DNA from: Myripristis murdjan
Taxonomy: Eukaryota > Chordata > Actinopteri > Holocentriformes > Holocentridae
NCBI RefSeq assembly: GCF_902150065.1
Contig: NC_043986.1
Location: 14,164,890-14,228,889, forward strand
Length of the DNA: 64,000 bases
Direction: 5' to 3'
Both the position numbers and the translations under genes were made by a program. The notes beneath the pieces are model-generated. The model was not told the DNA's origin, did not search any database, and saw only the letters and a program-made list of their open reading frames with translations. Within the stretch, counting starts at the first letter, position 1; every line of letters starts with the position of its first letter. Shown one piece after another: positions 1-21,086 of this stretch.

Positions 1-3000
1 TAACCAATAACCTTTAAGTTCCAGTGCAACAGCAGACGCATAATTCAAAGTGTATTTCATTGTATTTCAAGGTTTTTACACCTTTTAGACACATGAAAAA
101 ACCTCTTGCAGGCCTGATGCAATGCTTGTGGACAGAGAGGCCTAGGGCTGTGCAATATATATTTTGTGTGACAATAGAAAAAGATGTATTGTTCCATGTT
201 ATGCTCTGTCTTATTTATGGTAATTTATTACAGCAGTTTATTTTCCATAATTTAGATAATGCTTACCTTCATCTGCACAGCACGTATGAATCTAGGCAAC
301 ATAAACTAACTGCATATCAACACAGCTTATGTTAAATCCTGTGTGGTGTTGCAGCAGCATCACCGTAATGATCACCAGTGCCTCACCTCACCCATCACTA
401 AAACACCGGGTAGCAGTGTCAGGATTTTATTATCTCTGCACTAATGAAGCTCACATGAAAGCAACGATTTGATTTATTTCACTGTGAATTTAGTGACACC
501 TCGCTGTCTGTAGACGTTGGGGATGAGCTGGCAACATCAACAGATACAGCTGCCCTGAGACCTTGACGCACTGGAACGCAAGAAAACCCAAGCAAATAGA
601 CAAAACAGAAGCAAATCAAGACAACATCTTCATCAGTTTGACATCACATACGCACACACATACTTAATGGCAATTACAGCAGGTCCAATGCTACAACATG
701 CACAGCTACATTGTGCCTCACGCTTGCAGGCTAAACACTGAATAGGGTATTGACTGACAAGTTCATTCAGGCATCTGAGAGGTTATTATCATCCAACACA
801 GCCTGACATGTACAAACACACAAACTTTTAACCTTTTTCCCTTGACTAATAATCATATCTCTTTGCTTTCAGAAACAAAATGGTCTATTATGCATTATTG
901 CTCTTATCACATGCTTTTTTTCATGCTCCTATTACCCCCATGTCTCAATTTTGCTATTGTTTCACAGCGGCTTTGAGGCTTTGAGGCACTATGTAAAAGC
1001 TGAGATGATTTTGTTGTTGTGGCTCTTTTGCTTCAGTGATCAAAAGAGAATCATGAGACCAAATGAGAGATACAACAAAAAAACATGTGCGGAGCAACAA
1101 ATCTAGTTTCAGCATGCCATTCCTGGCCAGTACACACAATTACTATGAGGTCCTTCAAGATTTAAAACAGTGGTTCTGTGTTTTTTTGACAATTTGCTGT
1201 AAACGCCATTTTTTTTTCACATTTGGTTCTGAGCGTCTTCTCCATAGTGTATATCCAAGCTTTTTTTTTTTTTTTTTTTTTTTTCAGCTCATGCTTTGTA
1301 AATTTCAAATGGTTGTTTGTGGTTTCAAAATAAGTGGAGGCAGTTTATCCAAAACTTTGTCGACAAGCGGGTTGCTTCATTTTTCTGTGCCACTGTTGAA
1401 ATCCACCCATGGCCATTACACACAGAGTTACATAAGCATCCAGCCTAGAAAGAGATTGATTTAGACTCCTGTTGTTTTTGCTGATACCCAGCTGTAGCAT
1501 GGGGCCCATTTTTCTTTAATAGCCTCCAATCTGAACTGGAATCTTCTGAACACACCCCTGTAAAGCTATTCTTCCAGATATTTATATTTTCCTCAGCTAT
1601 TTACAATCTTTATATGGAAACAGCTGGTTTGGAATAGGTGAGAAGGGAAGACAGTGATACATGTTTACAAAAGTCTGCTTTTTAATGCAATTTAGCTTTT
1701 TTTTTTAGACTGAATTTTATTGTTTTGCTGGGCACAAACTCAATGAGCATCTTTTTTTATAGAGTGGAAATGATACTTGGGATTCAAAGGGGATTTCTTC
1801 TCTGCTGTAACAGACTCAAAAAAGAACAGCCTTAAGCAAAAGAAACACAATATTGTTGTTAGCTCATGTTTTCACTTAGGAAGGGAAAGCTGTGAATCTT
1901 GGCACAAGATATGATCATAGCTCATTTTACCGTTTTGCTTGGTAACGCCTGTCCTGACATTATAGGATAGAAACAAGAAATCAAATTAGAAAATACTGTC
2001 AGACTTAACACTCACTTGAACCAGTGTTTGCATGGTGCTCGTTATTTAAGAATTTCCCCCTGATGAATTACCTTTGTGGCAAAGACTTGCCCCAAAGGTA
2101 TCAGTACATTTTCCTGCAATTTTCTGAAAATGATTTGCTCATCCTCAAATGCCTGGAAGCATAAGAAGGCTGTAAATAAGCTGTGATTCTATACAATGTG
2201 CTGCATTTTACACATTCCCATGCAGCATGTTGTCAGTTTATCTCGCAGTTCAAATTGATTTGTAGTGATTTTTCCACAGTCATGTACACCACCATCTGCT
2301 CCCTTCTGGTGCTTTGTTTGACTGGCATTGCACCTGACCCCTAACCCACTCCATGAAGAAGCACCTGGTAAGGATATCTCACTTTGGAGCTGGACATGAG
2401 CGATGCTTCAGAGGGATCCTCATAGTTGGCCTGGGAGCATCTGGGGGTCCCCGAAGGGAGATAGAGGAGGGTTTTTTTTGTTGTTTTTTTTGCAATGTTA
2501 CCCTCAGTCTGGAAAATTGCTATTTTTCCCCATGCCACTTTTTGCTAATAGTTGTCACATTGCTCTACCAATACTGGACACTTACTTTAATATGCTTTAT
2601 AGTTACAGTGTAATAGGACAGGGTTTCAATCCAGATCCCCACAAATTCCACGTAACTGCTCATTTCTCGGGATATCAGAACTTTATTTGTCAATTACACA
2701 GCAAGGCCCTGACTAATTCAAGCATATGTGCTGGCCGGTAAGCTGAACAGTTTTATGAAATGTCTGTGGGTCTCTGAGAACTGAACTGACACATTACTGA
2801 CGGGAGAGCAAAGCTAGGCCTTGTTTCCCCTCAGGAGCTAAACAATAATTGCCATGTTGGGCTGTTATCAAGTTAAAATGTGAGAATAAAAATGTAACCA
2901 AGTTAAATACTGACATCTAATCACACCAGCACATGTAAGTGTTTCATATTTCATATAGCTAGTTGGTCTACCATGAGTCATTCACGGTTTTGGAAAAATG

Positions 3001-6000
3001 GGGGAAATTAGTTTTAAATGGCTGAACATTTCTGGATGGAAGACCTCGGAAAAGCCCCCTGCAGCTTTTCAGACCACAGTTATGCCCCTGCAAGCACTAT
3101 TTACAAAGAATCCACTGAGCTAATTTCTGTTCTCTGTTGACTAAATATCCTCAGATGACATTGCGCACCAAGCGTCACTGGTCCAGACTGCAATGTCATC
3201 AGTGACAACAGCGATATTCTGAGAGCAGAAGAGAAGCTGTGAGCTCCAGTTATTAATTGCTGCCTAAGTCCCAGACTGCAGAACAAAGCAAACAACAATA
3301 TCCTGTTAGCTTCGTGTTACCCCAAAGCCCCCCCCCCCCCGTTGTAGAGGAATGGTGAAGAAATTTGTCACTGCACAGCCACCTGCAGCAGTGAAGTCAG
3401 GATAGACGACCCAGGCCACCTACTTAGACAAGGAAACAGAGAGCAGGGAGGGAAGATGGGAAAACAATGTGAAGATTTGATTGATATCATCCATTTTCCA
3501 TGTATCATTTTTGTGTGCAAGAGGTTCGGCTCGATGGAATCTGAGGATACACATAATGACCTGGAGGACACAACAGCGTGGTTTTATGACATCTGATTTC
3601 AATTCCCACAAAAATAATAAGGAAATGCGGAATTTGCTTTGTTTTATAGTCACACATAGTTATGCATTGGGAAAAATAAGCGTACATATATACATTTTTT
3701 GTGATTGAGAACATTGCAGAGATTGCATAGATCATTCAATGTTGATATTCAGCTAGAAGTTTTTTTTTGTTTTGTTTGTTTGTTTGTTTTCTGCAAGTGA
3801 TGACATGGTGAAGTATTTTAGGTCAGTAGTTTTCACACATTCACATGACTTGGGTGTCCAGAGTATGCCGCAGACTTCCATAAGAGGCGATGTTGCAATA
3901 TAAGGACTCTGATGTGAAAAATATATTGTGGCCAAGGTGGTCACAAGTACAGAATGATTGTACTGGTACCAGAAATATACTTGAGAATGGGTAATGTTAC
4001 CTTGTAAAAAATTACTTGTTAGAGTAAGAGTATTTGGTGAAAAAAAAGATATAGATGTAGATATAGATATATGTATATTTAGTATCATTTTCACACCATG
4101 TGATAATATCGATGGTTGTAGCCTGATTTTTGTTGTTTTTTTGAAAACAGATCATTAAATGAAGATACTTTTACACAAGACAAAATGCATAGTTATGTTT
4201 TATAAGTGCATTTTGTCCAACATTGTGGTTATGCCAGTTTGTTTTTGGACAGCACTATCATTGTGGTCATACACTTCGAAATTTCTTAGTGGTGGAAAAC
4301 TTACCTCAATGTGCTCGTATATGTTGGAAGATCAGTTTTTAAACACTGAAATTTCATTGGTTTTGGGCAGGAACAAGCAGAACTTCATAATGCAACGGTC
4401 TCCCATTTTTTGAATCATTTTAAAAAGTGGATCTAAGTGCGGTCAGTGGTTGCTCACCGGATTTTCTGATTTGGTTGTTGTTGACTTTCCACTGCTGCTG
4501 GCTAGCTGAGCAGCTTGGCCTGAAGGTGAAAAGGTCACTGGCTGCTTTCTTCTTTAATCACCTGCCACACAACACCTAACTTTTCAGGCCATTCAGCTGG
4601 CAGGGGGCGTGGCATACCACAAAAACTGTAATGATAACTTCCCAGCGGATTAACATAACACCACAACATTTTGATGCAGAGATTTATCCTCAGCTAAGAC
4701 TCAGACAGAACAAAAGAAAATGTCCATATTTGTAAAAAAGTAAATAAACTGTCCAATTTTACCTTGTATCACTTGCAGTGTTATAACTGCTGATAGATAA
4801 TAACCAGCGTTTTTAACAACCACTCTAAATTATCTTAATGCAGCAGCTCAGTAAATTATCCATTAGCAGACAAATTAGTTAAGCTGGCTGAGTTTGTTTA
4901 CTGATGAATACTGTTAGGCTGTAATCTGTGGGCTGCATCTTAAAATAATATCGCATCAATGCACACCTATGTATTGGTACACTATTCCCTATATGTTTTG
5001 TTGTTGTTGTTGTTTTTCCCCATGCATTCACTGTGCATCTTCTGTTTTATTCTGGTGTACCAGTATGGTGGCTGAGCAGCTGCCTCAGCCCTAGTGGACA
5101 GTGAGTATATTATAGATTAATGTTACTCCCTGCCCATTTCTTTTTTTATTTTAAGTTTCTGTAAACGGGGCCTCCTGGTAGGACTCAGCTGGAGCTATTG
5201 ACAAGTTAGCTGACACACAGCCACACCCACCTCTGGCTGTGTTCATCATTTAAAGATTCTGGACTAGAAGTATTAGTTGCGCTGATTTTCTCTCATTACT
5301 GATCAAAGTTGGGGAGACAGATGCAGCATTAGAGTGGGGCAGCACGTCTACTTATATTATTCCAGGGAATTTGTACTTGATCAGATAGTATGCAATGGAG
5401 ACTGACTGTAAAAGGTCAGTGAGTGCAGGTGATGTTCAACGTGGACCAGGTTCAAAATCATGTCAACAACAAAGCTATGACTTGACTCACCAGGGCAACC
5501 CAGGGCCTACACACTCTCAGAAAGCACAGGTTGTACCAGCTGATCAAAGGGATGTTTCAGTATACACAGACATATTTAGTAGTTTCAATGCTTTCTTCTA
5601 ATTCAGCGCACTGAAAATGCTGACATGTCGGACTGTTTTAGTGTCTTGACTGAGAGCAGGCATTTTAAAACAGATTTAAAGTGAATTTCAGTCATGCTGA
5701 TGGTTAAAAAAAAAGTGCATGTGCTGGGCACATGTCTGAACACACTCGTCTGAACACACAAACATATTGTGACTTAGTAATGTATGCATATTTGTGATGT
5801 GTATAGTCTGCTGTTTTTCATGTCTTTAAGATTGTACTGTAAGTGAGCGCCTTCTGTCCTCGTACCATATGTGTCAGTGTCTGTCATGTTAGAGTGTAAG
5901 TAGGTCTCTGCACCAAAGCCATCATTTCCTGCGCATTTTCCAGACCTCTCTGCGTAACTGTTAAATAAAAGTCATTGGGTGCCCAAAAATTTGTTTATAG

Positions 6001-7119
6001 AATTCGACCAACCCTTGTGTCGTGAAATCAGCATATTGAGGCTTCCTCCAAGAATTTACAAGGCTTTTTTTTTTAGCACTGTACTTAAAAACCTTGGGCA
6101 GCAATGTTTTTACCATCTCGAAACACTGTAAACACTAGATCTGTTTTGAATTGCAGCAACACATAAAGGATTATGTTTTTATTTACTGTTATCTTGATTA
6201 CTACCCGTCTAAACCAAAATGAGGTAGAAAGGCTTACCTGTGTTCTATCTTGTTTGCTAAAGGCATTTATTCATCATCACTACCAAGGTTGTAATAGCAG
6301 AATACAAGGCATTCTGGGTGGCTTAATTAATTACCATGCTGCCAGCTGGAGCAGTGAAGAACCGCAAGGTTTTTAATCCAGCTAGTTAATATACCCCAAC
6401 TGTGAGTTCTTGCTGTTTAATTTTGCACGCTGAACAACTGGCTTCTCTCCTACTAGAAAAAAAAAAAAAACAACTAGCTGTGCAAATCAATTTCAAACCC
6501 TATAAATCTCATGAATGGATCTTTTAAAACTGATTCTGAGAAAGCAGCCAATCCATTTTCAAAAACCACAGTTGAGGTTATAAGTCAGTCGATGAGGGAG
6601 AGAGAGGTCCAGTCCACAGCTGAACAGGGCAATACGGAGCAAGTTGTAATATGAATCAAGGGACATGTGCCCAAATCTGTTTAAAAAAAATCATAAAATA
6701 ATCATCCCTGTTTGACTAGATCCATTTCACTGTAAATTACTGTGCTGATAGTTTTTTGATCTTGATTACAAATTTATGGGGCCTTTGAGACTGACTTCAG
6801 CTGCTGCCTTGACATGTGGTCCCACATCTAATGTGGATTAATGGCCATGTTGGTGAGGATAAGCGATTTTTCACAAAACGGGACAAATAAATCCTACAAG
6901 GAGAAAACATGTCATCACTGTCAACTTCTATTCCTAAGGTCTATGAGGGAATGTTCAACGGGTATTTGTAAGTAACTCAACCAAAACTGGAAACCACAGA
7001 ACCAAGACTCTAAGATCATAAATACATCACAAAATCCAGCCTGGAGTTTGTCCATTATCAGTGGTTGGAAAATGGGCTATGACAGAGTACATAGTGACAT
7101 ACTGTAGCGTGAGTTATAT

Positions 7120-7122
<3 letters not shown>

Positions 7123-7153
<31 letters not shown>
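7123..7153. repeat. Poly(A) tract, 31 A
   Basis: This is an uninterrupted run of A. It could be the tail of a retroposed sequence read on the plus strand, but the DNA to its left (about 6900-7120) shows no SINE or LINE sequence I recognise and no target duplication is evident. Confidence 0.85.
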
Positions 7154-7154
<1 letters not shown>

Positions 7155-9393
7155 ATAACCATATCAGAGTCTACTAAAGGATAAAACATTTTAATGCTTT
7201 AATGCATCCAAGTCACATATCTTTATATATATATCTCTGTTTACATAAATGAATAAAAACAATATTATGAACATTAACATGGAAGCTGAGCTATACAAAG
7301 ATGGTCATTATAAGAGGCGTATACATCAGCGCATCCCACACCCCATCACAAACAGATGATCATGTTAGGTTTTCAAATAATATTGTCTTACTTGGACTTG
7401 GTTTATTATAAATTGTATCTGTTTCAACCACAAAATATAGAACAGAATGCACAATATACCAAATATTGACAGAACAACATAATATAATATGTTTTGATTT
7501 GGATTGTTATAAAGGTATATGTTTTATGCACCAAATCAAGAACATAGTAGACAGTATGTCAAACATTAACATGATATTAGTGTGCATGCAAGTGTTTGTG
7601 TGGCCCAAGCTATTTCCTTTTTATTATCAGCAACCAGGAATAGTTGATTACGCAACACAAAATATACATTAATTTAATGAGCAGTGGCTTGTAACCTTGA
7701 ATACAACCAATAAGCTGTAAGCCGCGGCAGGGGCCCAGAACCTTACAATGCACAGCCAGGATGTCTGCACAGAAATCTTTCCCAGGGTACACTGTGGGAA
7801 TAAGGCCTTGTTTGCTGAACACGATTATTGGTGCTCACTTCAGAAAGTTCATACGGAGGCTCCAGGGAGTATTTAGGCTTAGAGGGACATTCCAACATGA
7901 TAGGTGGTATTAGGGCTCCCAAGTGGTCCACTTGGTCTCATGTTCTGTCTTATGAGGTTTAAGGTGACACGGAATGCTTTCTCTTTGCTGATACAAGTTG
8001 AATTACAATCCGCTACTGCACGACTCACACACAATTTTTCGGAATCATTCTAATGGCATTCTAATTTTCTCAATGAGGAGCGAGAAGAAACAAAAGTAGA
8101 CTGAAGATTAATGGAAGATACCGTGTAATAATCATTTGATTAGTTTGCACAAACTTGCCTTAGTCCCTGGCAATGTGTTATGTAATAAGGCACTATGAAA
8201 CGGGACCAGAATGACTGGTTGGAATTAGCAAAATATGCAGGTACCACAATGCATTCCACTTCCTTCATGCTGTACAAAACAATCAAAATTCTCATACATA
8301 CTTTACATTGCACAGGCGCAGTGTCCTTGAGATTCAAAACCAAGCTTATGACTAGGTGTGCATCTTGACAATTACAACTGCCACTCACCACCCGTGAATA
8401 CCACTAAAATGGCCTTGAGCAAGGACTTTACGTACCAAACTGCTTAATTGGAGTCACTCAGCAGCCAACAATCAGGCGGCTCCCATCAGTGAGTGTAATT
8501 ATTCCCCCAGGACTTTCCTGCAAATGGGTTTTTTGGACACTTTCATCAGGTGGAATGAGTGTTAAAACACTGCAGTTAGCCCTAGTCTAGTCTGAGCGCC
8601 AGCACTCTCCCTTGTCCATGCTTAGCAGCACCAAACCTAATCCTCAGACTAGCTTTGTAGTAAAGCCTCAGGCTACCCAGCTGGGCAGCATACTGTACCT
8701 CTCCACATGAGACCTTTTTTTCCCAATAACGGAAAAATCCAAATAGTTCAAGAAACAGCTTTGCTCCACTGCAGCTTCCAATGGCAAAAGTGTACACGTC
8801 TCACATCCCACTATGCAATCAGTTTTCATAAACCATGAGAATATTATCCCCCTAGTTTCAATTACTGTAAGCAGCGACTAGCAATTAGTAAAATTACAAT
8901 AGCAACTATTAACTAGTAGAATAGTGGCTAATGACTAAAAGATAAATACTAGAGCCTCATATTTGGAGACTAATGCTGTAAGGGGAGAAAACAAAATGCC
9001 CTGCTATTCTGCTCAAAAGTTAGGCCTTCCACATTTCAGCCCTTTCCATCTGGCTGAATGCATTTATATCATAGAGGGCTCTTGATATTTGATTCAGATT
9101 TTTATGGCTCAGAGGAAGTGCTTTGGTAGATACAAAACTGTTAATATTGTGGTTATTCATTGGTATTATTCCACTTTGGTAGCTCTGATTTCTTTCACCA
9201 ATACTATACTGTAGAGTATATTGTAAAATACTGCCTATTCGTATATAAAATGACAATATGGATATGAAAACATTCATATCCAATGAAAATAGTGTTGTAT
9301 TCACTTTCAACAAGTTGTACAAAATGTATTGGTGTCTCTAGAGTGTTAACAGAAAAGTAAACACAGAGGCATGCACATGTGCATGTGTGACCT

Positions 9394-9436
9394 CACACAC
9401 ACACACACACGCGCACGCGCACACACACATACACAT
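9394..9436. repeat. CA microsatellite with internal CG steps
   Basis: Alternating purine-pyrimidine repeat of CA units interrupted by GCGCACGCGC. It is flanked on the left by an ATGCACATGTGCATGT-like stretch, so the alternating region is somewhat longer than the pure repeat. Confidence 0.9.
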
Positions 9437-9654
9437 TACAATTTATTTCTTTTTAACTTTCTAGAGCTTTTTGCTACAAGATTAACTCAGTATTCTGGGC
9501 TATGGTGTGGAAATGTGGTTTAGAAGATATTAACTCCCTGTTCTGAAGAAAATCACGCATAAATATACTGTAGCCTACAATACTGTTTTTTCATCAGCTA
9601 ATGTAACAGCTTTAAGCATCAAACCAAAGTAGGCCTATATTTTTAGTCCTTAGG

Positions 9655-9725
9655 CTGTGGATGGGGGAACATATGGCTCCCGGTCTGGAGCCATATGTGA
9701 CTAGCTCTAGGCACTCCATTTTTTT
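9655..9725. repeat. Possible hAT-type transposon end with 12-bp hairpin
   Basis: Two perfect 12-bp inverted arms (9669-9680 and 9687-9698, ACATATGGCTCC and its complement) are separated by 6 bases. The sequence continues with further GGCTC-like steps and a T tract. Fish hAT/Charlie-type elements often carry such GGCTC/GAGCC palindromes near an end. I cannot find the second end, so the family call is inference. Confidence 0.35.
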
Positions 9726-10679
9726 TTCTTTAGGCTCCTATGAACTCTACAGACGCTTACTTACAGCCTAATATTCAGCTCAAAGGGTCTAATAAGACTA
9801 GAGCTGAAGCTGTCATAGAGTAAATGCTCGTCAAAAAAACAAATGTTACAACTGGCAGCTTAGTTGCAAAGAGCAAAAATTTTAAAAGGTTTGATTGAAC
9901 ATGACTCCTTAAAGAAATGTATTCCTATCAAAAACAGAAGTTAGTGATTTGTAAAATATCTTTCAGTGGAATACTATTACATCTTTCATCTCTGAGATAT
10001 ACCATTCTTGGACTCATTTATGGTACAACATAGTATGAAAAAAAGACAGAGGGTGAATCTTTTCCAGACAATCTAAAACAATCTCACCAAAGATCCACAG
10101 CACAGATGGCCAGGAGCAACTCCTGTTTGTATTGTAATACACAAAAATAAAAGACCTCAGTTATCTTGAATTAAATCCCTTAATTCACCTTTCCATGTCT
10201 ATTAATGGCTCTATTCCTTTTTTCTTAGAAATACCTCACATTCATCTATTGCATTGCTGAAATAAGCATATTTATCTAACTGTATTGAAAGATTCATGTA
10301 GGACAACAAAGTGCACAACAAAAACTCTCTCTTACACTGTTCATGAATATATACGGGTTTGCCTGATCAGGCATGATAGATATCAAATCCTTGGCTATTA
10401 TGTTACGATAACAGTAATCCTCATGCTAGTCTCATGAGGAAACACAACTGGGGATAGCCTCCAGGGATCAGTTAATGAAACCGCTTGGCCTGGCGCAACT
10501 TGTTTGAAGGATTGAAGTTTGGTGCCATGGAATGTCAGCAGCATGATGCTCCAGCGTTCTGTCCTTGAACTCGGGTGTACCTGTGGAGTCACTTGTGCCA
10601 AATGGAGAGCTGGGGCCAAAGAAGAGAGAGGTCTGTTCCCCCCAAGGAGAGCAGCTGAAGGTGGAGATGGACCAAATCA

Positions 10680-18650
<7,971 letters not shown>

Positions 18651-19267
18651 ATCAGATATTCCCAAAATCGGTCATTATGAGGACGCAGCGCAGATGTTAA
18701 ATTAATCTCCAAACAGCATCGGGTAAAACTCCATAAACTTCTCTGGAGATATTAATGTGCCACTCATCTCATATCGTCCACGCATAAAATAACCCTTCGA
18801 TCGGCGGATATTTTTCGCACAATTCCTTTCATATTTGGCGTCCCGTCATTAATCCTGCGTGTTTTGTAGGTGAGGCTCCAAAACTCCTAATCACTGAGCA
18901 AAGAGCGCTGCGTGAAGGTGATCCACTGTGCAGCCAAGTGAGGACTGATGCCCCGCAAAGTCACTCCGCCCTCAAGTGGCCCGAGTCAAAGATAATGAGC
19001 TTCGGAGAGGCTTGGTTACACGCCCACCTCCTGCAGATGGAGCACTACTTTATGCATGTGGTGCAATCGAATCAATTTATCCAGTAGTTGTCATCATTCA
19101 GGACTTCCAGTTTGTGATATGAGCTAATTCTACTTCAAGATATAATTTCTGACCGGTCAGAACTGCATTCTAGATATCCATTCCTGTATTTCAGAGATCT
19201 GAAACTACCCATATCCTGTCTTGAATGCTTTTTTACAATTACTTATAACTAAATTAAATCTATTTAT

Positions 19268-19753
19268 TTAACCATCCTATTGTATTTGGGGTCAATTTGA
19301 CCTCATTCAAAGTTTAACGTCTCTAAATACATGATTCAGAAACATAAAATTAACATAATGATATGTTGTCAATGTCCTGTAGACATTTGGTAAGCATCTG
19401 TGTTTATGTGGGGTCAGTTTGACCCCAGGGTGTTTTAGCCGTACAAAAACATATAAATCACATCAACATTTTACACAGATTTGCTTTAGTTGTTTTGGAT
19501 TACAATGAAGAACTATAACATTACATCTATAATTGTCAAAAAGCGTCCCTTTGTTTTACAGCCCTCACCTAACATAACAATAAACAAAGAAACATCATAG
19601 CTGTAGGAGTGCAGAAGCGAGTCCAGTTCATATGACATTTGGGAGGGAAAAGCATGATCCCACAAGAACGTTGATGTAGATGGTCATTTTCTGGACGTTT
19701 ACTGTGGCCAAACTCATCTAAACTGATTAAAAAAACAGGAACAGGAGGGTTAA
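19268..19753. mobile_element. Non-autonomous piggyBac-type element (MITE)
   Basis: TTAA target duplications flank the unit (19268-19271 and 19750-19753). The left end reads CCATCCTATTG and the right end, on the minus strand, CCCTCCTGTTC, so the terminal repeats match imperfectly. Next to the left end, and again about 130 bp further in, is a GGGGTCAATTTGACC-like palindrome. Fish piggyBac MITEs typically begin TTAACCCTCCTGTT and carry GGGTCAA/TTGACCC. No transposase frame is present, so it would have moved in trans. Confidence 0.75.
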
Positions 19754-20006
19754 TTGGATGTTTTACTACTACAACTTTATTGTTAATGAGAGGATGAGAT
19801 TCCAAGTAAATCAATGGTAAGATATGACAAGTCAAAATGACATTATGGATATGTTGCCCTCAAGCCCTTACATTAGTCACAGTCCCTGTATGGACATGTG
19901 TTACAGCTCAACATGTACATACAAATTAAGTTATGATTTGTATGACTATTGTACCACACCAACTGGTCTCACTTACCCACCCATTCACCCACACCCATAG
20001 CCACAC

Positions 20007-20030
20007 ATACACACACACACACACACAAAC
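20007..20030. repeat. CA microsatellite
   Basis: About 10 CA units with one AAAC interruption, preceded by a short ACCC/ACAC-rich stretch. Confidence 0.9.
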
Positions 20031-21046
20031 ACAAGTTAGAAAACAAAATTTGTCTCCCTCTTAAATTCATCTGGCCGCTGGAAGAACACTGTCATTCATG
20101 TCATCACTCTTTTGCCCAACACCCTGAAAGCAGAACAAAATAAGCAAAATGCTACAATGCTATTCTCGACTTCACAAAGCTACGGAATAGAGAAGGCAAA
20201 TGAAAGGCACTGATTTAGATGCCACACACCAAATTTAATTAAAAAGCCTCTTTTGCCTAGAAATAGAGAAGAGTGTGTCCACAGGGGCGCCACACCCAGA
20301 GGAAATATATTTTTAAAGCCCTCTGGAATATTTAAATTCTTACATCCTTTTGAGGATCAATGACCAGCAGCTGTGGCCTATAAAAAGTGTCAAATTTTTG
20401 CTTCAGTCCCCCAGGACTGGAGTAAGCCGTCACCTTGTTATTCTGCACCTCCAGGCTAATGCTTTGAGGCCTGTGATCTTGCAGGTCTGGACAAACACAC
20501 CTCAAGGCCAATTGTCATATCCTATATGACCCATAATGCCACCCAGCATAGTGTAGGACCAAGCAAAGAACTTGTACTGATTCCTCTTTTCTTACTGCAA
20601 AATCCCTCCATATTCCCTCTCTGACTTTGCTTGCGTCAGGAAAGCTGCACAAGCAGTGTCACAATGACCACAGTGACATTTTAATTAAGTGTTTTTAGAT
20701 CAGTGAGACAAATTGCATGTAATTACAGTTAATGATTTTAGTTAGACACAAACACCACAGTAATTGCGTTTTTGTTTACATCACAGGAGGACAGGCCATT
20801 CCTGCATTACTAGCTCTGATTTTAAAGATAGTTTACTGTAAAATTAGGCTCATCTTTACATAATACAAGTAAACCAACAAACAAAAGGAATGCATGTGAT
20901 AAGGTAGAAATTTCTAAAACTCATTAAGGTTATTGTCTTGGATGGTGATTTTATTTTGATAGTAAATGGCTGCTGATTTTTAGCGCAACTGCCTAAAAGA
21001 TTTTGTAATGACTGATGACTGCAATTACACGATAAGTCTGGAATTG

Positions 21047-21048
<2 letters not shown>

Positions 21049-21083
<35 letters not shown>
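21049..21083. repeat. GT microsatellite
   Basis: Seventeen uninterrupted GT units. The open frames across it (VCVCVC / THTHTH) are artefacts of the repeat. Confidence 0.95.

Positions 21084-21086
<3 letters not shown>

Larger units (their letters stand above)
1..10679. other. Intergenic stretch without a recognised gene
   Basis: No open frame here exceeds about 130 codons, and none resembles a protein I know. The longer ones run through homopolymers or simple repeats. I see AT-rich unique sequence with a T tract (1261-1284), a run of 13 C (3328-3340), a run of 31 A (7123-7153), a CA/CG repeat (9394-9436) and a hairpin (9669-9698). The right end is the downstream flank and 3' UTR of edn3, which is read on the minus strand. 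I could not identify a poly(A) signal for edn3 with confidence. Enhancers of edn3 could lie here, but the sequence alone does not show them. Confidence 0.6.

Noticed and set aside
1063-1464. 133-codon open frame as a gene
   Set aside because: It runs through T tracts (poly-Phe) and shows no domain, no splice context and no similarity I recognise.
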